A DNA stretch of 64,000 bases from the NCBI GenBank assembly GCA_019638525.1, contig JAHBTO010000002.1:496001-560000 (forward strand), given 5' to 3'. The stretch comes from Ferruginibacter sp. (GTDB lineage Bacteria > Bacteroidota > Bacteroidia > Chitinophagales > Chitinophagaceae). Made by a program: the position numbers and the translations under genes. This document shows positions 8,564 to 17,322 of this stretch, piece after piece. Numbering within the stretch: the stretch's first letter is position 1; each line of letters begins with the position of its first letter. A model generated the notes under the pieces. The model made no database searches, was not told the origin of the DNA, and worked only from the letters and a program-made list of their open reading frames with translations.

Positions 8564-8881
8564 CTAACTGATCCTGGGCGGTTGCCAGATATTACCAAAA
8601 TAATTTGAGGGAATTTTATGTTTGGAGTAGTTAAAATAATTATGGTGATTACCTGTATTATTTATAATTACAGCTTGCGATAAAAACTGGTTGACCGTTA
8701 CCACGTGAACACAACAGGTACAGGTGCAAAACGTGCCACAGTCTTCATCTTGGTGCTGCTTGCCGTTTTCAGACTTTGCAGTGCTGTTTTGTATTTCATT
8801 GGCACAGCCAATAGATTGGGCACAGCTTATGCCCGGCAGTGCAAGCAAATACAAACTGAAAAGGAATACGATTATTTTCAC
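8564..8881 (-). CDS. DUF6660-like small periplasmic His/Cys-rich protein
   Basis: The 105-residue product starts with GTG (MKIIVFLFSLYLLALPGISC) and has a clear signal peptide. It has a cysteine cluster (CGTFCTCTCC near 48-57), a histidine-rich stretch (NHHNYFNYSKHK) and ends in FGNIWQPPRIS. The secreted Cys/His-rich layout with a terminal IWQPP motif matches a small Bacteroidota family found next to heavy-metal efflux or TonB genes; the name DUF6660 is from memory. It likely binds metal in the periplasm and works with the receptor downstream in the same operon. Confidence 0.65.
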   Translation of the reverse strand: MKIIVFLFSLYLLALPGISCAQSIGCANEIQNSTAKSENGKQHQDEDCGTFCTCTCCVHVVTVNQFLSQAVIINNTGNHHNYFNYSKHKIPSNYFGNIWQPPRIS

Positions 8882-8959
8882 GTTGCAAATTTAAATGAAT
8901 AGCTGCAGCTTAAAAAAAAGAAGCTGGATTATTATCACAACCTTGTTGCATCAGTTAGT

Positions 8960-9853
8960 TCAATGTATATCATCAATTTTTTTATACATCTGCTCCAGCA
9001 CGGCCAGGTTTAATTTTAGCCAGTTTTGTTCGCCCTTTGGCCATGTGTATTTTATATCCATCAGCTTTTCGGCAATTTGGTATGCCTGCATGGCCTGTTC
9101 TTTGTTGTAAAAACAATTAATCCAGTTTTCTTTAAGTTCTTTTTCTTTTTTTATGAAAATACCACCGCCATACCATTTAAAGCATGAAGGCAGGCCCCAG
9201 AAAGAAACAGATTTTTCGTCCTTAGCTAACACAGATTTGTAAAACAACAAAAAGAAATGCAAGTTATCTTTTAATCGCTGATGTACTTGCTGCTCAGTTT
9301 CTTTTTGTATGGGCTTTATTCGCCACCGGTTATTTTCAAGATAAAAAGGTTCATCTTCGGCATTTTTATACCGCAGGCCTGCGCCAATGAATTTTAAATT
9401 GGTATTACTGTTTACACCTGTGTTTACAAGCACCAGTTCATCAAAAGCCACCCTTGCAATCTTATAAATATCCTTCGTTTTGTCAATTGTATTATTCAAT
9501 GTTATTGTTTTGGAAGCATCATCATAAACCCAGGTTCCATAATCAAAAGTGCTCCTCCAATTTTTAATAAAACTGCCTTTTGTTGAAAAACTGAAACTTC
9601 GGTAAGGTATTTCAAATGCCGAATTTTCATCCATCCCTTCCAAAGCATCAGCATCATCTTCCAATACCCAATCCTGGCATAAAATGTTTTGAATTGATTT
9701 TGCTGTATCAAGGTAAACAATATCACTATTGATGTGCTGCTCCTTTTTTTGTATTGTTTCATCTTCCCTGTCATCAACCTGCTTACTGTTGCCGTCATTA
9801 CAGGCTGCAACAATTAAGGCCATCATACCTACCGTAAAAATTATTCTTTTCAC
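8960..9853 (-). CDS. Hypothetical lipoprotein, 297 aa
   Basis: The start is GTG at 9853. The product begins MKRIIFTVGMMALIVAACND, a lipoprotein signal with Cys18. After a charged linker (KQVDDREDETIQKKEQ) comes a small beta-rich domain. It contains DWVLEDDADALEGMDE, FSTKGSFIKNWRSTFDYGTW and YDDASKTITLNN, which resembles lipocalin-like domains that describe how a variable differs from a default. The C-terminal half is helical with many Lys and Trp. I recognise no defined family. It is followed by the DUF6660-like gene 78 bp on and may be read together with it. Confidence 0.75.
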   Translation of the reverse strand: MKRIIFTVGMMALIVAACNDGNSKQVDDREDETIQKKEQHINSDIVYLDTAKSIQNILCQDWVLEDDADALEGMDENSAFEIPYRSFSFSTKGSFIKNWRSTFDYGTWVYDDASKTITLNNTIDKTKDIYKIARVAFDELVLVNTGVNSNTNLKFIGAGLRYKNAEDEPFYLENNRWRIKPIQKETEQQVHQRLKDNLHFFLLFYKSVLAKDEKSVSFWGLPSCFKWYGGGIFIKKEKELKENWINCFYNKEQAMQAYQIAEKLMDIKYTWPKGEQNWLKLNLAVLEQMYKKIDDIH

Positions 9854-10005
9854 CCTGTTTTTGTTTAAGCTGTAAATTTAGGGTAATGATATATAAATTC
9901 AATACTGAAGGGTTTCATCAATTATCATCATTAAATATAAAATCCTGCATTTAAATTCTGAATGAAATAATTTCGTTGACAGGTTAAAATATTTATCTTC
10001 ATACA

Positions 10006-12507
10006 ATGAGAATTGCCTTTACTTTTCTTTTACTGCTTAGTGCCCTGTCATTATATTCCCAATCAAAATCGGCCAGCATTAGCGGAAAGCTGGTTGATGA
10101 AAATGACAACCCTATTTCAAACGTATCGGTAATGATACTGGGAAAAACAAAAGGCATCACTACAAATGATAGTGGTTATTTTAAGATAAAAGTGGCAGCA
10201 GGCAGGTCGCTTGCTCTTGTTTTTTCGCATGCCGGGTATAATGAAGAACAAAGGAATTTTTTTTTGAGCGAAGGTGAAGAAGAAAAAATAACAGTAAAAT
10301 TGGAACGTGGCAGTAAAACATTAACCACGGTTGTAGTTGGCGATGATAAAGAACATACAGAAACAGGGCTTACAAAAATTAATCCTAAAACAGCCATCAC
10401 CTTACCAAGTACTACAGGCGGTGTAGAAGCAATGATAAAAATACTGGTGGGCAGTAACAACGAACTAACATCGCAATATAGTGTACGTGGCGGTAATTAC
10501 GATGAAAACCTGATTTATATTAATGACTTTGAAATCTTCAGGCCCTACCTTGTTCGCAGCGGGCAGCAGGAAGGCCTCAGCTTTATTAATCCCGAACTGG
10601 CAAAAAATGTTAATTTTTATACAGGCGGTTTCCAGGCAAAGTATGGCGATAAAATGAGCAGCGTATTAGACATTCAATATAAAAAGCCCACAGCTTTTGG
10701 AGGTTCGGTATATATCAGTTTGCTTGAACAGGGCCTTCACCTGGAAGGCGCATCAAAAAAAGGAAAAGTTACTTACCTGGTGGGTGTACGCAATAGAAGT
10801 AATAAAAATCTTTTAAAAAGCCAGGAAACAACGGGTTCTTACATTCCATCTTCAACCGATGTGCAGGGCTTAATCACATACAAGATTAATGATAAAATAC
10901 AATTGGAATTACTTGGCATTTATTCAGTAACAAAATTTTCGTTGTATCCCGAATCGGCTCAAAAAACAACTTCGGTGTTTTCTCCTTTATTTACAGCTAA
11001 CCTGGGTTTGGATATTTTATTTGAAGGACAGGAAAAAGATGGTTATAAAACCAACCTTGTTGGGCTTAGCATTGTACATACGCCTAACAAAAGATTAAAA
11101 CTAAAGTGGATGGCAAGCCGGTTTCAAAATAAAGAAAATGAAAACTTTGATATAGCCGGCAGTTATCTTTTTGGCGACCGTGATTTTGACCGTACCAGCA
11201 GTACATACGGGCAAATTATAAATCCGTTGGGTGCAGGTTATTATCAAAATTATGGCCGCAACCAATTAAATATTGATGTGTATAATGCATCGCTGAAAGG
11301 CTCTTATGCTGCCGGCAAACATTTTATACAGTTTGGTAACAGCTTTGAGCAAACCAATATTGCCGACCGCCTTAAAGAATGGGAATACCAGGATAGTGCA
11401 GGTTATTCGCTACCCTACAACCCGGCTAATTTAAATTTATTTAATTATTTAAATTCTAATGCAAACCTTAGCATACAAAAATACAGCGGTTATGTGCAGG
11501 ATAACATACGCCTTGGTAAAAACGGCAACGATATAAGTTTGCAGGCAGGCTTGCGTTATAACTATAATTCGCTTAACAAAGAATTTTTATTAAGTCCACG
11601 CATGCAAATAAGCATTAAACCCAACTGGAAAAAAGATGTGGTGTTAAAACTTGCCGCAGGCATTTACGACCAACCGCCATTTTACCGTGAACTTAGGCGA
11701 TATAATGGTACATTAAATACAAATGTGAAGGCGCAAAAAAGTTTGCAGTTTGTAGCGGGGGTTGATTATAATTTTAAAGGTATTGAAGGCAGGCCTTTCC
11801 GTCTTTCAACCGAAGCATATTATAAAAGTATGAGCAGTGTGGATGTGTATGATATTGACAATGTAAAAATCCGTTATGCCGGTAACAACGATGCCAAAGC
11901 TTATGCCACAGGCTTTGAGGCTCGCTTGTTTGGTGAGTTGATTAAAGATGCACAAAGCTGGCTTAGTATAGGAATTATGCAAACAAAAGAAAACCTCAAC
12001 AATGATTTTTATTACCAGTATAAAAATGCTGCCGGGGAAATTATTACAGCGCAAAGCACCGACCAGGTGGTAGTTGATAGCATAAGAAACGAAATGGGTT
12101 ATGTACGCCGCCCTACCGACCGATTAATAACTGTAGGTTTATATTTAGAAGATTACCTGCCCACCAATAAAAATTTTAAGTTTCATTTAAACTTGCTATA
12201 TGGCAGTAACATGAGTTACAATATACCCAACAGCGTAAAGTACCGCAATGCATTAACCATTGAACCTTATATAAGAGTTGATGTTGGTTTTAGCGCACAA
12301 CTGCTTAGTGAAAAAAGTAAGCGCCGCAGCCACAGCCCTTTTAGAAGTTTTGAAAACATTTGGGCCAGTTTTGAAGTTTTTAATTTGATTGACAGGCGCA
12401 ACACTATCTCTTACCAACTAATAAAAGATTTTGCAAACAATGTGTACAGCATCCCCAACAGGCTTACGCCAAGGCTGGTAAATTTTAAGATTGTTGGGAG
12501 GTTTTAA
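10006..12507 (+). CDS. TonB-dependent receptor with carboxypeptidase-like N-terminal domain
   Basis: The 833-residue protein has a signal peptide (MRIAFTFLLLLSALSLYSQS) and a carboxypeptidase-regulatory-like domain (about 24-100, ISGKLVDENDNPISNVSVMI). The plug follows (about 110-230, including SQYSVRGGNYDENLIYINDF), then a long barrel ending NFKIVGRF. No SusD partner and no diagnostic ligand gene is adjacent, so the substrate is unknown. Upstream at about 9975-9999 lie a TTGAC and a TATCTTC, spaced like a Bacteroidota promoter. A weak 9-bp stem at 12565-12598 may be its terminator. Confidence 0.92.
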   Translation: MRIAFTFLLLLSALSLYSQSKSASISGKLVDENDNPISNVSVMILGKTKGITTNDSGYFKIKVAAGRSLALVFSHAGYNEEQRNFFLSEGEEEKITVKLERGSKTLTTVVVGDDKEHTETGLTKINPKTAITLPSTTGGVEAMIKILVGSNNELTSQYSVRGGNYDENLIYINDFEIFRPYLVRSGQQEGLSFINPELAKNVNFYTGGFQAKYGDKMSSVLDIQYKKPTAFGGSVYISLLEQGLHLEGASKKGKVTYLVGVRNRSNKNLLKSQETTGSYIPSSTDVQGLITYKINDKIQLELLGIYSVTKFSLYPESAQKTTSVFSPLFTANLGLDILFEGQEKDGYKTNLVGLSIVHTPNKRLKLKWMASRFQNKENENFDIAGSYLFGDRDFDRTSSTYGQIINPLGAGYYQNYGRNQLNIDVYNASLKGSYAAGKHFIQFGNSFEQTNIADRLKEWEYQDSAGYSLPYNPANLNLFNYLNSNANLSIQKYSGYVQDNIRLGKNGNDISLQAGLRYNYNSLNKEFLLSPRMQISIKPNWKKDVVLKLAAGIYDQPPFYRELRRYNGTLNTNVKAQKSLQFVAGVDYNFKGIEGRPFRLSTEAYYKSMSSVDVYDIDNVKIRYAGNNDAKAYATGFEARLFGELIKDAQSWLSIGIMQTKENLNNDFYYQYKNAAGEIITAQSTDQVVVDSIRNEMGYVRRPTDRLITVGLYLEDYLPTNKNFKFHLNLLYGSNMSYNIPNSVKYRNALTIEPYIRVDVGFSAQLLSEKSKRRSHSPFRSFENIWASFEVFNLIDRRNTISYQLIKDFANNVYSIPNRLTPRLVNFKIVGRF

Positions 12508-12564
12508 AAAATTACAGCTATAAAATGCCGGGTTCAAATTTCATTAAATCCTGTTTTTGCACAA

Positions 12565-12598
12565 AAAACCAAAAAAAGCCAATAAATGATTTGGTTTT
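12565..12598 (+). terminator. Weak candidate terminator after the TonB receptor
   Basis: AAAACCAAA pairs with TTTGGTTTT over 9 bp with a 16-base loop, 57 bp past the receptor stop, between two converging genes. The loop is long and the stem is AT-rich, so support is modest. Confidence 0.35.
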
Positions 12599-12620
12599 GA
12601 TATTAAACCCGCTTTAATTT

Positions 12621-12866
12621 TTATACTAATTTGTTAGTAAGATAAAAAATGATTAATCCCAATATGGAAGCAAGGTAAACAGCGGCAATCATCAAGCCGA
12701 TTTTCTTTCTGTAGATGGTTCCGTTTAGATAGTCGATAAGACAAACTATTAAAAACACAGGTATTAACCAAAATGAAAAACCAATCAATAAAAATAAATA
12801 AAACGGAAAAAGGCAAATAAGCAAACAAACCAGGAAAATATGAATGTGATTTAATTTTGCCAACAT
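12621..12866 (-). CDS. Small integral membrane protein, 81 aa
   Basis: Almost the whole product is hydrophobic: IFLVCLLICLFPFYLFLL, WLIPVFLIVCLIDYL and GLMIAAVYLASILGLIIFYL form three likely transmembrane helices, with short basic loops (YRKK). No family is recognised. It stands alone between converging and same-strand neighbours. The overlapping alternative frame at 12634-12828 is a shadow. Confidence 0.6.
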   Translation of the reverse strand: MLAKLNHIHIFLVCLLICLFPFYLFLLIGFSFWLIPVFLIVCLIDYLNGTIYRKKIGLMIAAVYLASILGLIIFYLTNKLV

Positions 12867-13011
12867 GGTATGTAGTTTAAATTATCCTATTAAAACTAAT
12901 GCAAATTATCTATAATACAAAATTTTTAATTAAAAAAAATTATAGAAAAGTTTGAGCAAATCAGCAAAATAATAATAACAATACCTGGCTTACAATCAAA
13001 ACACACGGTAT

Positions 13012-13668
13012 TTATTTCTTCTTTTTATCTAATTGTTTTATGGTTCGTAATAATGGTAATTCTTCATATACACAATCCGTTATAATCACTTCCTGCCTTC
13101 GTGTAACAGTGCCACCCATTAAAGAGATTAATTGGTTGTGATAAATAGGGTTTATAATAAAACGTGGGGCATTTATAATATAGTTCCTCCTTTCCCAATC
13201 AGTAGGATACCTGTACGAAATTAAAAGTTCCTGTATTGAATCATTTACCCCGATAAAAAAATGGTCTTTTACATCACGATAATGCAACAATGTAAAATGG
13301 TTTCCTTTATATAGGACTTTTAGCGGGATACGTTCCACATTAAAGCTATCCTTATACATTATTATAAAGTCCATTTTTGTTACATAGGCCATTCCCCTTG
13401 CGCCAAACCAACTTATGTATTGATGATTACCAAATGAAACAGATTTACAATTATCAAATGGCAGGTATTCACTTTGACTGTCAGCCAGGTTTGCCTTGAA
13501 TTGGATATCCGAAAACGTCTTCAAATCCTTTATCTGGAAAAAGCCGGATATGGTATCGCCGCTGTTATTAATATATGAACCTGGAGTAAAATCTTTATCC
13601 TGCGAAACACTTGTAAAACTTAAACCCATCAGTATCAGGGCAAGCAATAAGGGTGAAATTTTTTTCAT
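13012..13668 (-). CDS. Secreted protein, 218 aa, of unknown function
   Basis: A signal peptide (MKKISPLLLALILMGLSFTS, cleavage near SVSQ) precedes the segment FTPGSYINNSGDTISGFFQI. This resembles the opening of many Bacteroidota exported proteins that carry a GYI-x-NGDTI-x-G beta domain, often ahead of an outer-membrane barrel. Here the protein ends soon after that domain with a lysine-rich tail (QLDKKKK), so it is shorter than the two-domain versions I know. Whether it is truncated or a natural short form cannot be told from sequence alone. Confidence 0.7.
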   Translation of the reverse strand: MKKISPLLLALILMGLSFTSVSQDKDFTPGSYINNSGDTISGFFQIKDLKTFSDIQFKANLADSQSEYLPFDNCKSVSFGNHQYISWFGARGMAYVTKMDFIIMYKDSFNVERIPLKVLYKGNHFTLLHYRDVKDHFFIGVNDSIQELLISYRYPTDWERRNYIINAPRFIINPIYHNQLISLMGGTVTRRQEVIITDCVYEELPLLRTIKQLDKKKK

Positions 13669-13765
13669 AAAGAGGTAGATATTGTTACAAAAATAATAAA
13701 CTATATTTTAAAAAGGGTGCAAATTATATTGATTACATTGTTTGAACAATTAAGAAGTTAAGGGG

Positions 13766-13786
13766 CATTAAGGGTTATACTTAATG
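13766..13786. promoter_or_regulatory. CATTAAG/CTTAATG inverted repeat between divergent genes
   Basis: Perfect 7-bp arms (13766-13772 and 13780-13786) separated by 7 bases lie in the 214-bp region between the divergent genes at 13668 and 13883. TTAAG words also occur on both sides. It could be an operator or simply low-complexity DNA. Confidence 0.3.
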
Positions 13787-13882
13787 TTCCTTAATACTTT
13801 AATGGTTAAATTACAAACTGTTTTAGTTAATTTGTTGCCATTCATTTTAGAAAACTAAATTCCAAAATGAAAATGAATTAAT

Positions 13883-14302
13883 ATGCAACCAAAAAACAAC
13901 CTTGAACTTTATTCACTACTTATCGAAGAGGAAAGAATCATGGTAGATGTGCTGCGTCAAATCATCCTCGAAGTTTTGCCGCCACATTGTTATGAAAAAC
14001 TAACCAATAATGTTCCCTACTTTTTTGGCAACAGGCGTATTTGTTTAGTTTGGCCGGCAAGCATTAAAGGCGGAGGAGTAAAGAAGGGCGTGTTATTTGG
14101 CTTTAGCTACGGCAATCGCATAAATGATACAGACGGGTACCTTGAACATGGAACCAATAAAAGAATTTATTACAAAATATTTAAATCGGCTAATGAAATA
14201 AAGATAAGGCCCCTAAAAAAGATATTAAAAGAGGCTGTTGCATTGGATGCTACATTTAGCAAAGCCAAAAAAATATATTCTTCAAGGTATTATAATCATT
14301 AA
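13883..14302 (+). CDS. DUF1801 (YdhG-like) domain protein
   Basis: The 139-residue soluble protein contains LRQIILEVLPPHCYEKLTNN followed by VPYFFGNRRICLVWPA and a late KIFKSANEI-IRPLKKILKEAV. That is the order of conserved blocks in the DUF1801/YdhG fold, a small alpha/beta domain related to iron-chaperone frataxin-like folds. The molecular role is not established in general. It lies 259 bp upstream of the methyltransferase gene on the same strand. Confidence 0.75.
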   Translation: MQPKNNLELYSLLIEEERIMVDVLRQIILEVLPPHCYEKLTNNVPYFFGNRRICLVWPASIKGGGVKKGVLFGFSYGNRINDTDGYLEHGTNKRIYYKIFKSANEIKIRPLKKILKEAVALDATFSKAKKIYSSRYYNH

Positions 14303-14373
14303 AACCTTGTGAGTGCTGCGTAGGTGAAAAATTCTTTAACTTCCTGTTCGCTTACTTCAAATCCTGGTATAAA
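14299..14373 (-). pseudogene. Possible short coding remnant
   Basis: On the minus strand a 24-residue stretch, IPGFEVSEQEVKEFFTYAAL and then TRF, is bounded by an in-frame TAG at its 5' end and TAA at its 3' end. The composition is strikingly protein-like and resembles the C-terminal helix of small DUF433-type or antitoxin-like proteins, but it has no start. It may be the tail of a decayed gene. Support is weak. Confidence 0.2.
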
Positions 14374-14561
14374 CTATACAGGTTCTGCAAAACTGATGTC
14401 GTTGAAATAACACTTTTGTTTACTAAACATAAAGGGTTGTATGGAAAATATTTTTAAATCTTAAACATTTCTCTTAATAAAAATTTTAATGATTACATTT
14501 ATACAGCCTGGTTAAACCTGCCCTTTAAACTGAAAACGAAATTGTTTTAAAAAAATTCAGT

Positions 14562-15044
14562 ATGAGCAACAATATCAACTTGTCTAAAGGCCCGGGTGTG
14601 TATATACCGCCGCCATTATTGTATGTCCTTATTTTCATCGCCGCAATTTTCATACAAAAACAAATCCCTATTGCCGATGAAATTTTTAATACCACCTTGA
14701 TTAAAATTACCGGCGGCGTTTTTTTAATAATTGCCCTGTTTTTTTTGGTAAGAAGCCTGCGACAGTTCTTTATTACAAAAAATACGGTGATATTGATTAA
14801 ACCGGCAACATCTTTACAAACTACAGGCATTTATGCTATTACCTGTAACCCAATGTATGTTGGTTTGGCAATTGTTTATTTAGGCATTACCTGTTTCATT
14901 GGCAACTGGTGGAACATAATCTTATTTCCGATACTCTTACTAATTGTACAGGAATATGTGATTAAGCGTGAAGAAAAATACCTGGAAGCTGAATTTGGGA
15001 AACAATACCTAGAGTATAAAAATAAAGTGAGAAGATGGCTGTAA
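14562..15044 (+). CDS. Isoprenylcysteine carboxyl methyltransferase-like (ICMT/PEMT) membrane protein
   Basis: The 160-residue protein has four hydrophobic segments and the C-terminal signature of the membrane methyltransferase family. That signature is TGIYAITCNPMYVGLAIVYL (the NPMYVG cofactor-binding turn), then EYVIKREEKYLEAEFGKQYL-EY. Family members methylate lipids or prenylated cysteines from S-adenosylmethionine. The bacterial substrate is generally unknown, and this one has no informative neighbour. It is 160 residues, slightly short but complete at both ends. Confidence 0.85.
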   Translation: MSNNINLSKGPGVYIPPPLLYVLIFIAAIFIQKQIPIADEIFNTTLIKITGGVFLIIALFFLVRSLRQFFITKNTVILIKPATSLQTTGIYAITCNPMYVGLAIVYLGITCFIGNWWNIILFPILLLIVQEYVIKREEKYLEAEFGKQYLEYKNKVRRWL

Positions 15045-15117
15045 TTACACTTTCAAAATATACTTTAATGATGTATCAAAAAATCATCATTAAATTTATA
15101 CAGCAAAAATAAATAGC

Positions 15118-15684
15118 ATGAAAACAAACAAGCAGCAGTTAACAAAACAACAAAGTGAAATATTATTACAAACATTAAAAAGCCGTTTCGAAAAAAACAG
15201 TAATCGCCATAAAGATATTGAATGGGATAAAGTGCAAGCCAGGTTGATGGCTAACAAAGCAAAACTCTGGTCGTTAAATGAAATGGAGAATACAGGCGGC
15301 GAGCCAGATGTGGCCGATTATGATAAAAAAACAGGTGAATACATTTTTTTTGATTGCGCCGCCGAAAGCCCTGCAGGCCGCAGAAGCCTTTGCTACGATA
15401 ATGAAGCGTTAAAGAGCAGGAAAGAAAACAAACCAAAAGGCAATGCCATGGATATGGCCACAGCAATGGGTATTGAAATACTTAATGAAGAACAATACCG
15501 TAAGCTGCAGCAACTTTTTCCATTTGATGTAAAAACTTCAAGCTGGGTGCAAACACCGCTACAAATTAGAAAATTGGGTGGTGCTGTATTTTGCGATCGC
15601 CGATACAATACAGTTTTTCTTTATCACAATGGCGCCGAGTCGTACTATGCTGCCAGGGGTTTTAGAGGTTTATTAAAAGTTTGA
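15118..15684 (+). CDS. DUF4256 domain protein
   Basis: The 188-residue soluble protein carries recognisable blocks of DUF4256: LLQTLKSRFEKNSNRH, LWSLNEMENTGGEPDV, YIFFDCAAESPAGRRSLCYD, and a C-terminal RYNTVFLYHNGAESYYAARG-FRG. The function is unknown. The conserved Cys, Asp and Arg residues in FDCAAESPAGRRS suggest an active or binding site, which is my inference only. It follows the methyltransferase gene by 73 bp. Confidence 0.85.
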   Translation: MKTNKQQLTKQQSEILLQTLKSRFEKNSNRHKDIEWDKVQARLMANKAKLWSLNEMENTGGEPDVADYDKKTGEYIFFDCAAESPAGRRSLCYDNEALKSRKENKPKGNAMDMATAMGIEILNEEQYRKLQQLFPFDVKTSSWVQTPLQIRKLGGAVFCDRRYNTVFLYHNGAESYYAARGFRGLLKV

Positions 15685-15730
15685 TATATTATTTGTTGTA
15701 ATAAAATTATTTTCCAATTATATAAAAGCC

Positions 15731-17293
15731 ATGAAATTCTTTAAACTTAAATTTTCCAAATCTTTCTTATTCATTTTTGCTGTTATTACTTCTTCTGCTT
15801 TGGCACAAAATATAAAACCTGTGTTCAATTATACAGTAAGTATGCCATCGCCTTCATCACAGCTTTTTCATGTAGAACTTATAAGCAGTGGTTGGCAAAC
15901 AGGTACCATTAATTTAAAAATGCCTAAGTGGATGCCGGGGTATTATCAATTGATGAATTATGGAAATGAGGTTATTAATTTTTCGGTAAGAGACAAAACG
16001 GGCAAAAGCATCTCTTTCAATAAAATAAATGAAAACACCTGGCAATTGCCAACTAAAGCTGCAGGCAGTTTACACATCAGCTATAATGTAAAGGCTACCA
16101 GGTCATTTGTGGCTACCAATTTTTTAGATAGTTCTCATGCATACATAGTACCAGCAGGCATGTTTATGTATGCAGATGGTTTTATTAAAAACCCGGTATC
16201 GGTTAAAGTTAATTTACCAGGGCAATGGAAAGAAATTGCAACGGGTCTTACCAAAATCAGCGCAAAAGAAAATACATTTACTGCACCAGATTTTGATATT
16301 TTATATGACTGCCCGTTGCTGATTGGAAATCTTGAAGAATTACCATCTTTTAAAGTTAATGGCATTACACACCGCTTTATTGGTTATAAAATGAGCCAGT
16401 TTAACCGGCAACATTTTATGAACAATCTAAAAAAAGTTGTTGAAGCAGCGGTAGCCATCATCGGCGATATACCATACAGGGAATATACTTTTATTGGTAT
16501 TGGCCCGGGCCGTGGCGGAATTGAACACCTTAACAATACAACTGTTAGTTTTGATGGCAGAGGGTTGGATACAGATGAAGGATTAAACAGGACATTGGTT
16601 TTCCTGGCGCATGAATTTTTTCATAACTATAATGTAAAACGCATAAGGCCGCTTGAACTTGGCCCGTTTGATTACGACAAACCAAACCGTACCAACCTGC
16701 TTTGGGTTAGCGAAGGCCTTTCGGTTTATTACGAATATCTTGTTGTAAAACGGGCTGGCTTAATTTCTGAAGAAACCCTTTTTAAAAATTTTGAAAGCAA
16801 CCTTAATGCTACTGAAAATAATCCCGGCCGGTTATACCAGTCATTAATACAATCCAGTTACCAAACATGGGGCGATGGGCCTTTTGGCACACAGGGTAAA
16901 GACCCCGGCAAATCCATTTCTTATTACGATAAAGGGCCACTAATTGGCTTTATCCTCGACTTCAAAATCCGTCATGCAACACAAAACAAAAAATCGCTGG
17001 ATGATGTTATGCGTTACGTTTATAACTACTATTATAAAAAACTACAACGAGGCTTTACCGATGCTGAATTTCAACAGGCTTGCGAAGATGTAGCCGGCAT
17101 TTCGCTGGCGCCTGAATTTGAATATGTATATACAACTAAAGAGCCCGATTACAATCAATACCTTGCTTTTGCTGGATTAACAGCTCAATTTACTACTGAT
17201 GATAAAACCGGTAAAAAGAAATTTATAATTAAAAGGATAGATAACTTAGATTCTTTGCAAACAAATATTTTAAATGACTGGCTTACTCAATAA
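15731..17293 (+). CDS. Peptidase M61 family metallopeptidase, short form
   Basis: The exported protein (signal peptide to about ALAQ, residue 26) has an N-terminal beta domain (about 30-200) and a catalytic zinc domain. The zinc site is LAHEFFHNYNVKRIRP, with His294, Glu295 and His298 as the HExxH site. The downstream WVSEGLSVYYEY supplies the third, glutamate ligand. M61 enzymes are glycyl-aminopeptidase-like. Most relatives are about 590-630 residues and end in a PDZ domain; here the protein stops at 520, soon after VAGISLAPEFEYVYTT, so a full PDZ domain is absent. The end is a normal stop, without sign of a following frame. Confidence 0.9.
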   Translation: MKFFKLKFSKSFLFIFAVITSSALAQNIKPVFNYTVSMPSPSSQLFHVELISSGWQTGTINLKMPKWMPGYYQLMNYGNEVINFSVRDKTGKSISFNKINENTWQLPTKAAGSLHISYNVKATRSFVATNFLDSSHAYIVPAGMFMYADGFIKNPVSVKVNLPGQWKEIATGLTKISAKENTFTAPDFDILYDCPLLIGNLEELPSFKVNGITHRFIGYKMSQFNRQHFMNNLKKVVEAAVAIIGDIPYREYTFIGIGPGRGGIEHLNNTTVSFDGRGLDTDEGLNRTLVFLAHEFFHNYNVKRIRPLELGPFDYDKPNRTNLLWVSEGLSVYYEYLVVKRAGLISEETLFKNFESNLNATENNPGRLYQSLIQSSYQTWGDGPFGTQGKDPGKSISYYDKGPLIGFILDFKIRHATQNKKSLDDVMRYVYNYYYKKLQRGFTDAEFQQACEDVAGISLAPEFEYVYTTKEPDYNQYLAFAGLTAQFTTDDKTGKKKFIIKRIDNLDSLQTNILNDWLTQ

Positions 17294-17322
17294 AAAATGA
17301 ATTTTTTTTGTAAAGTGATTTT

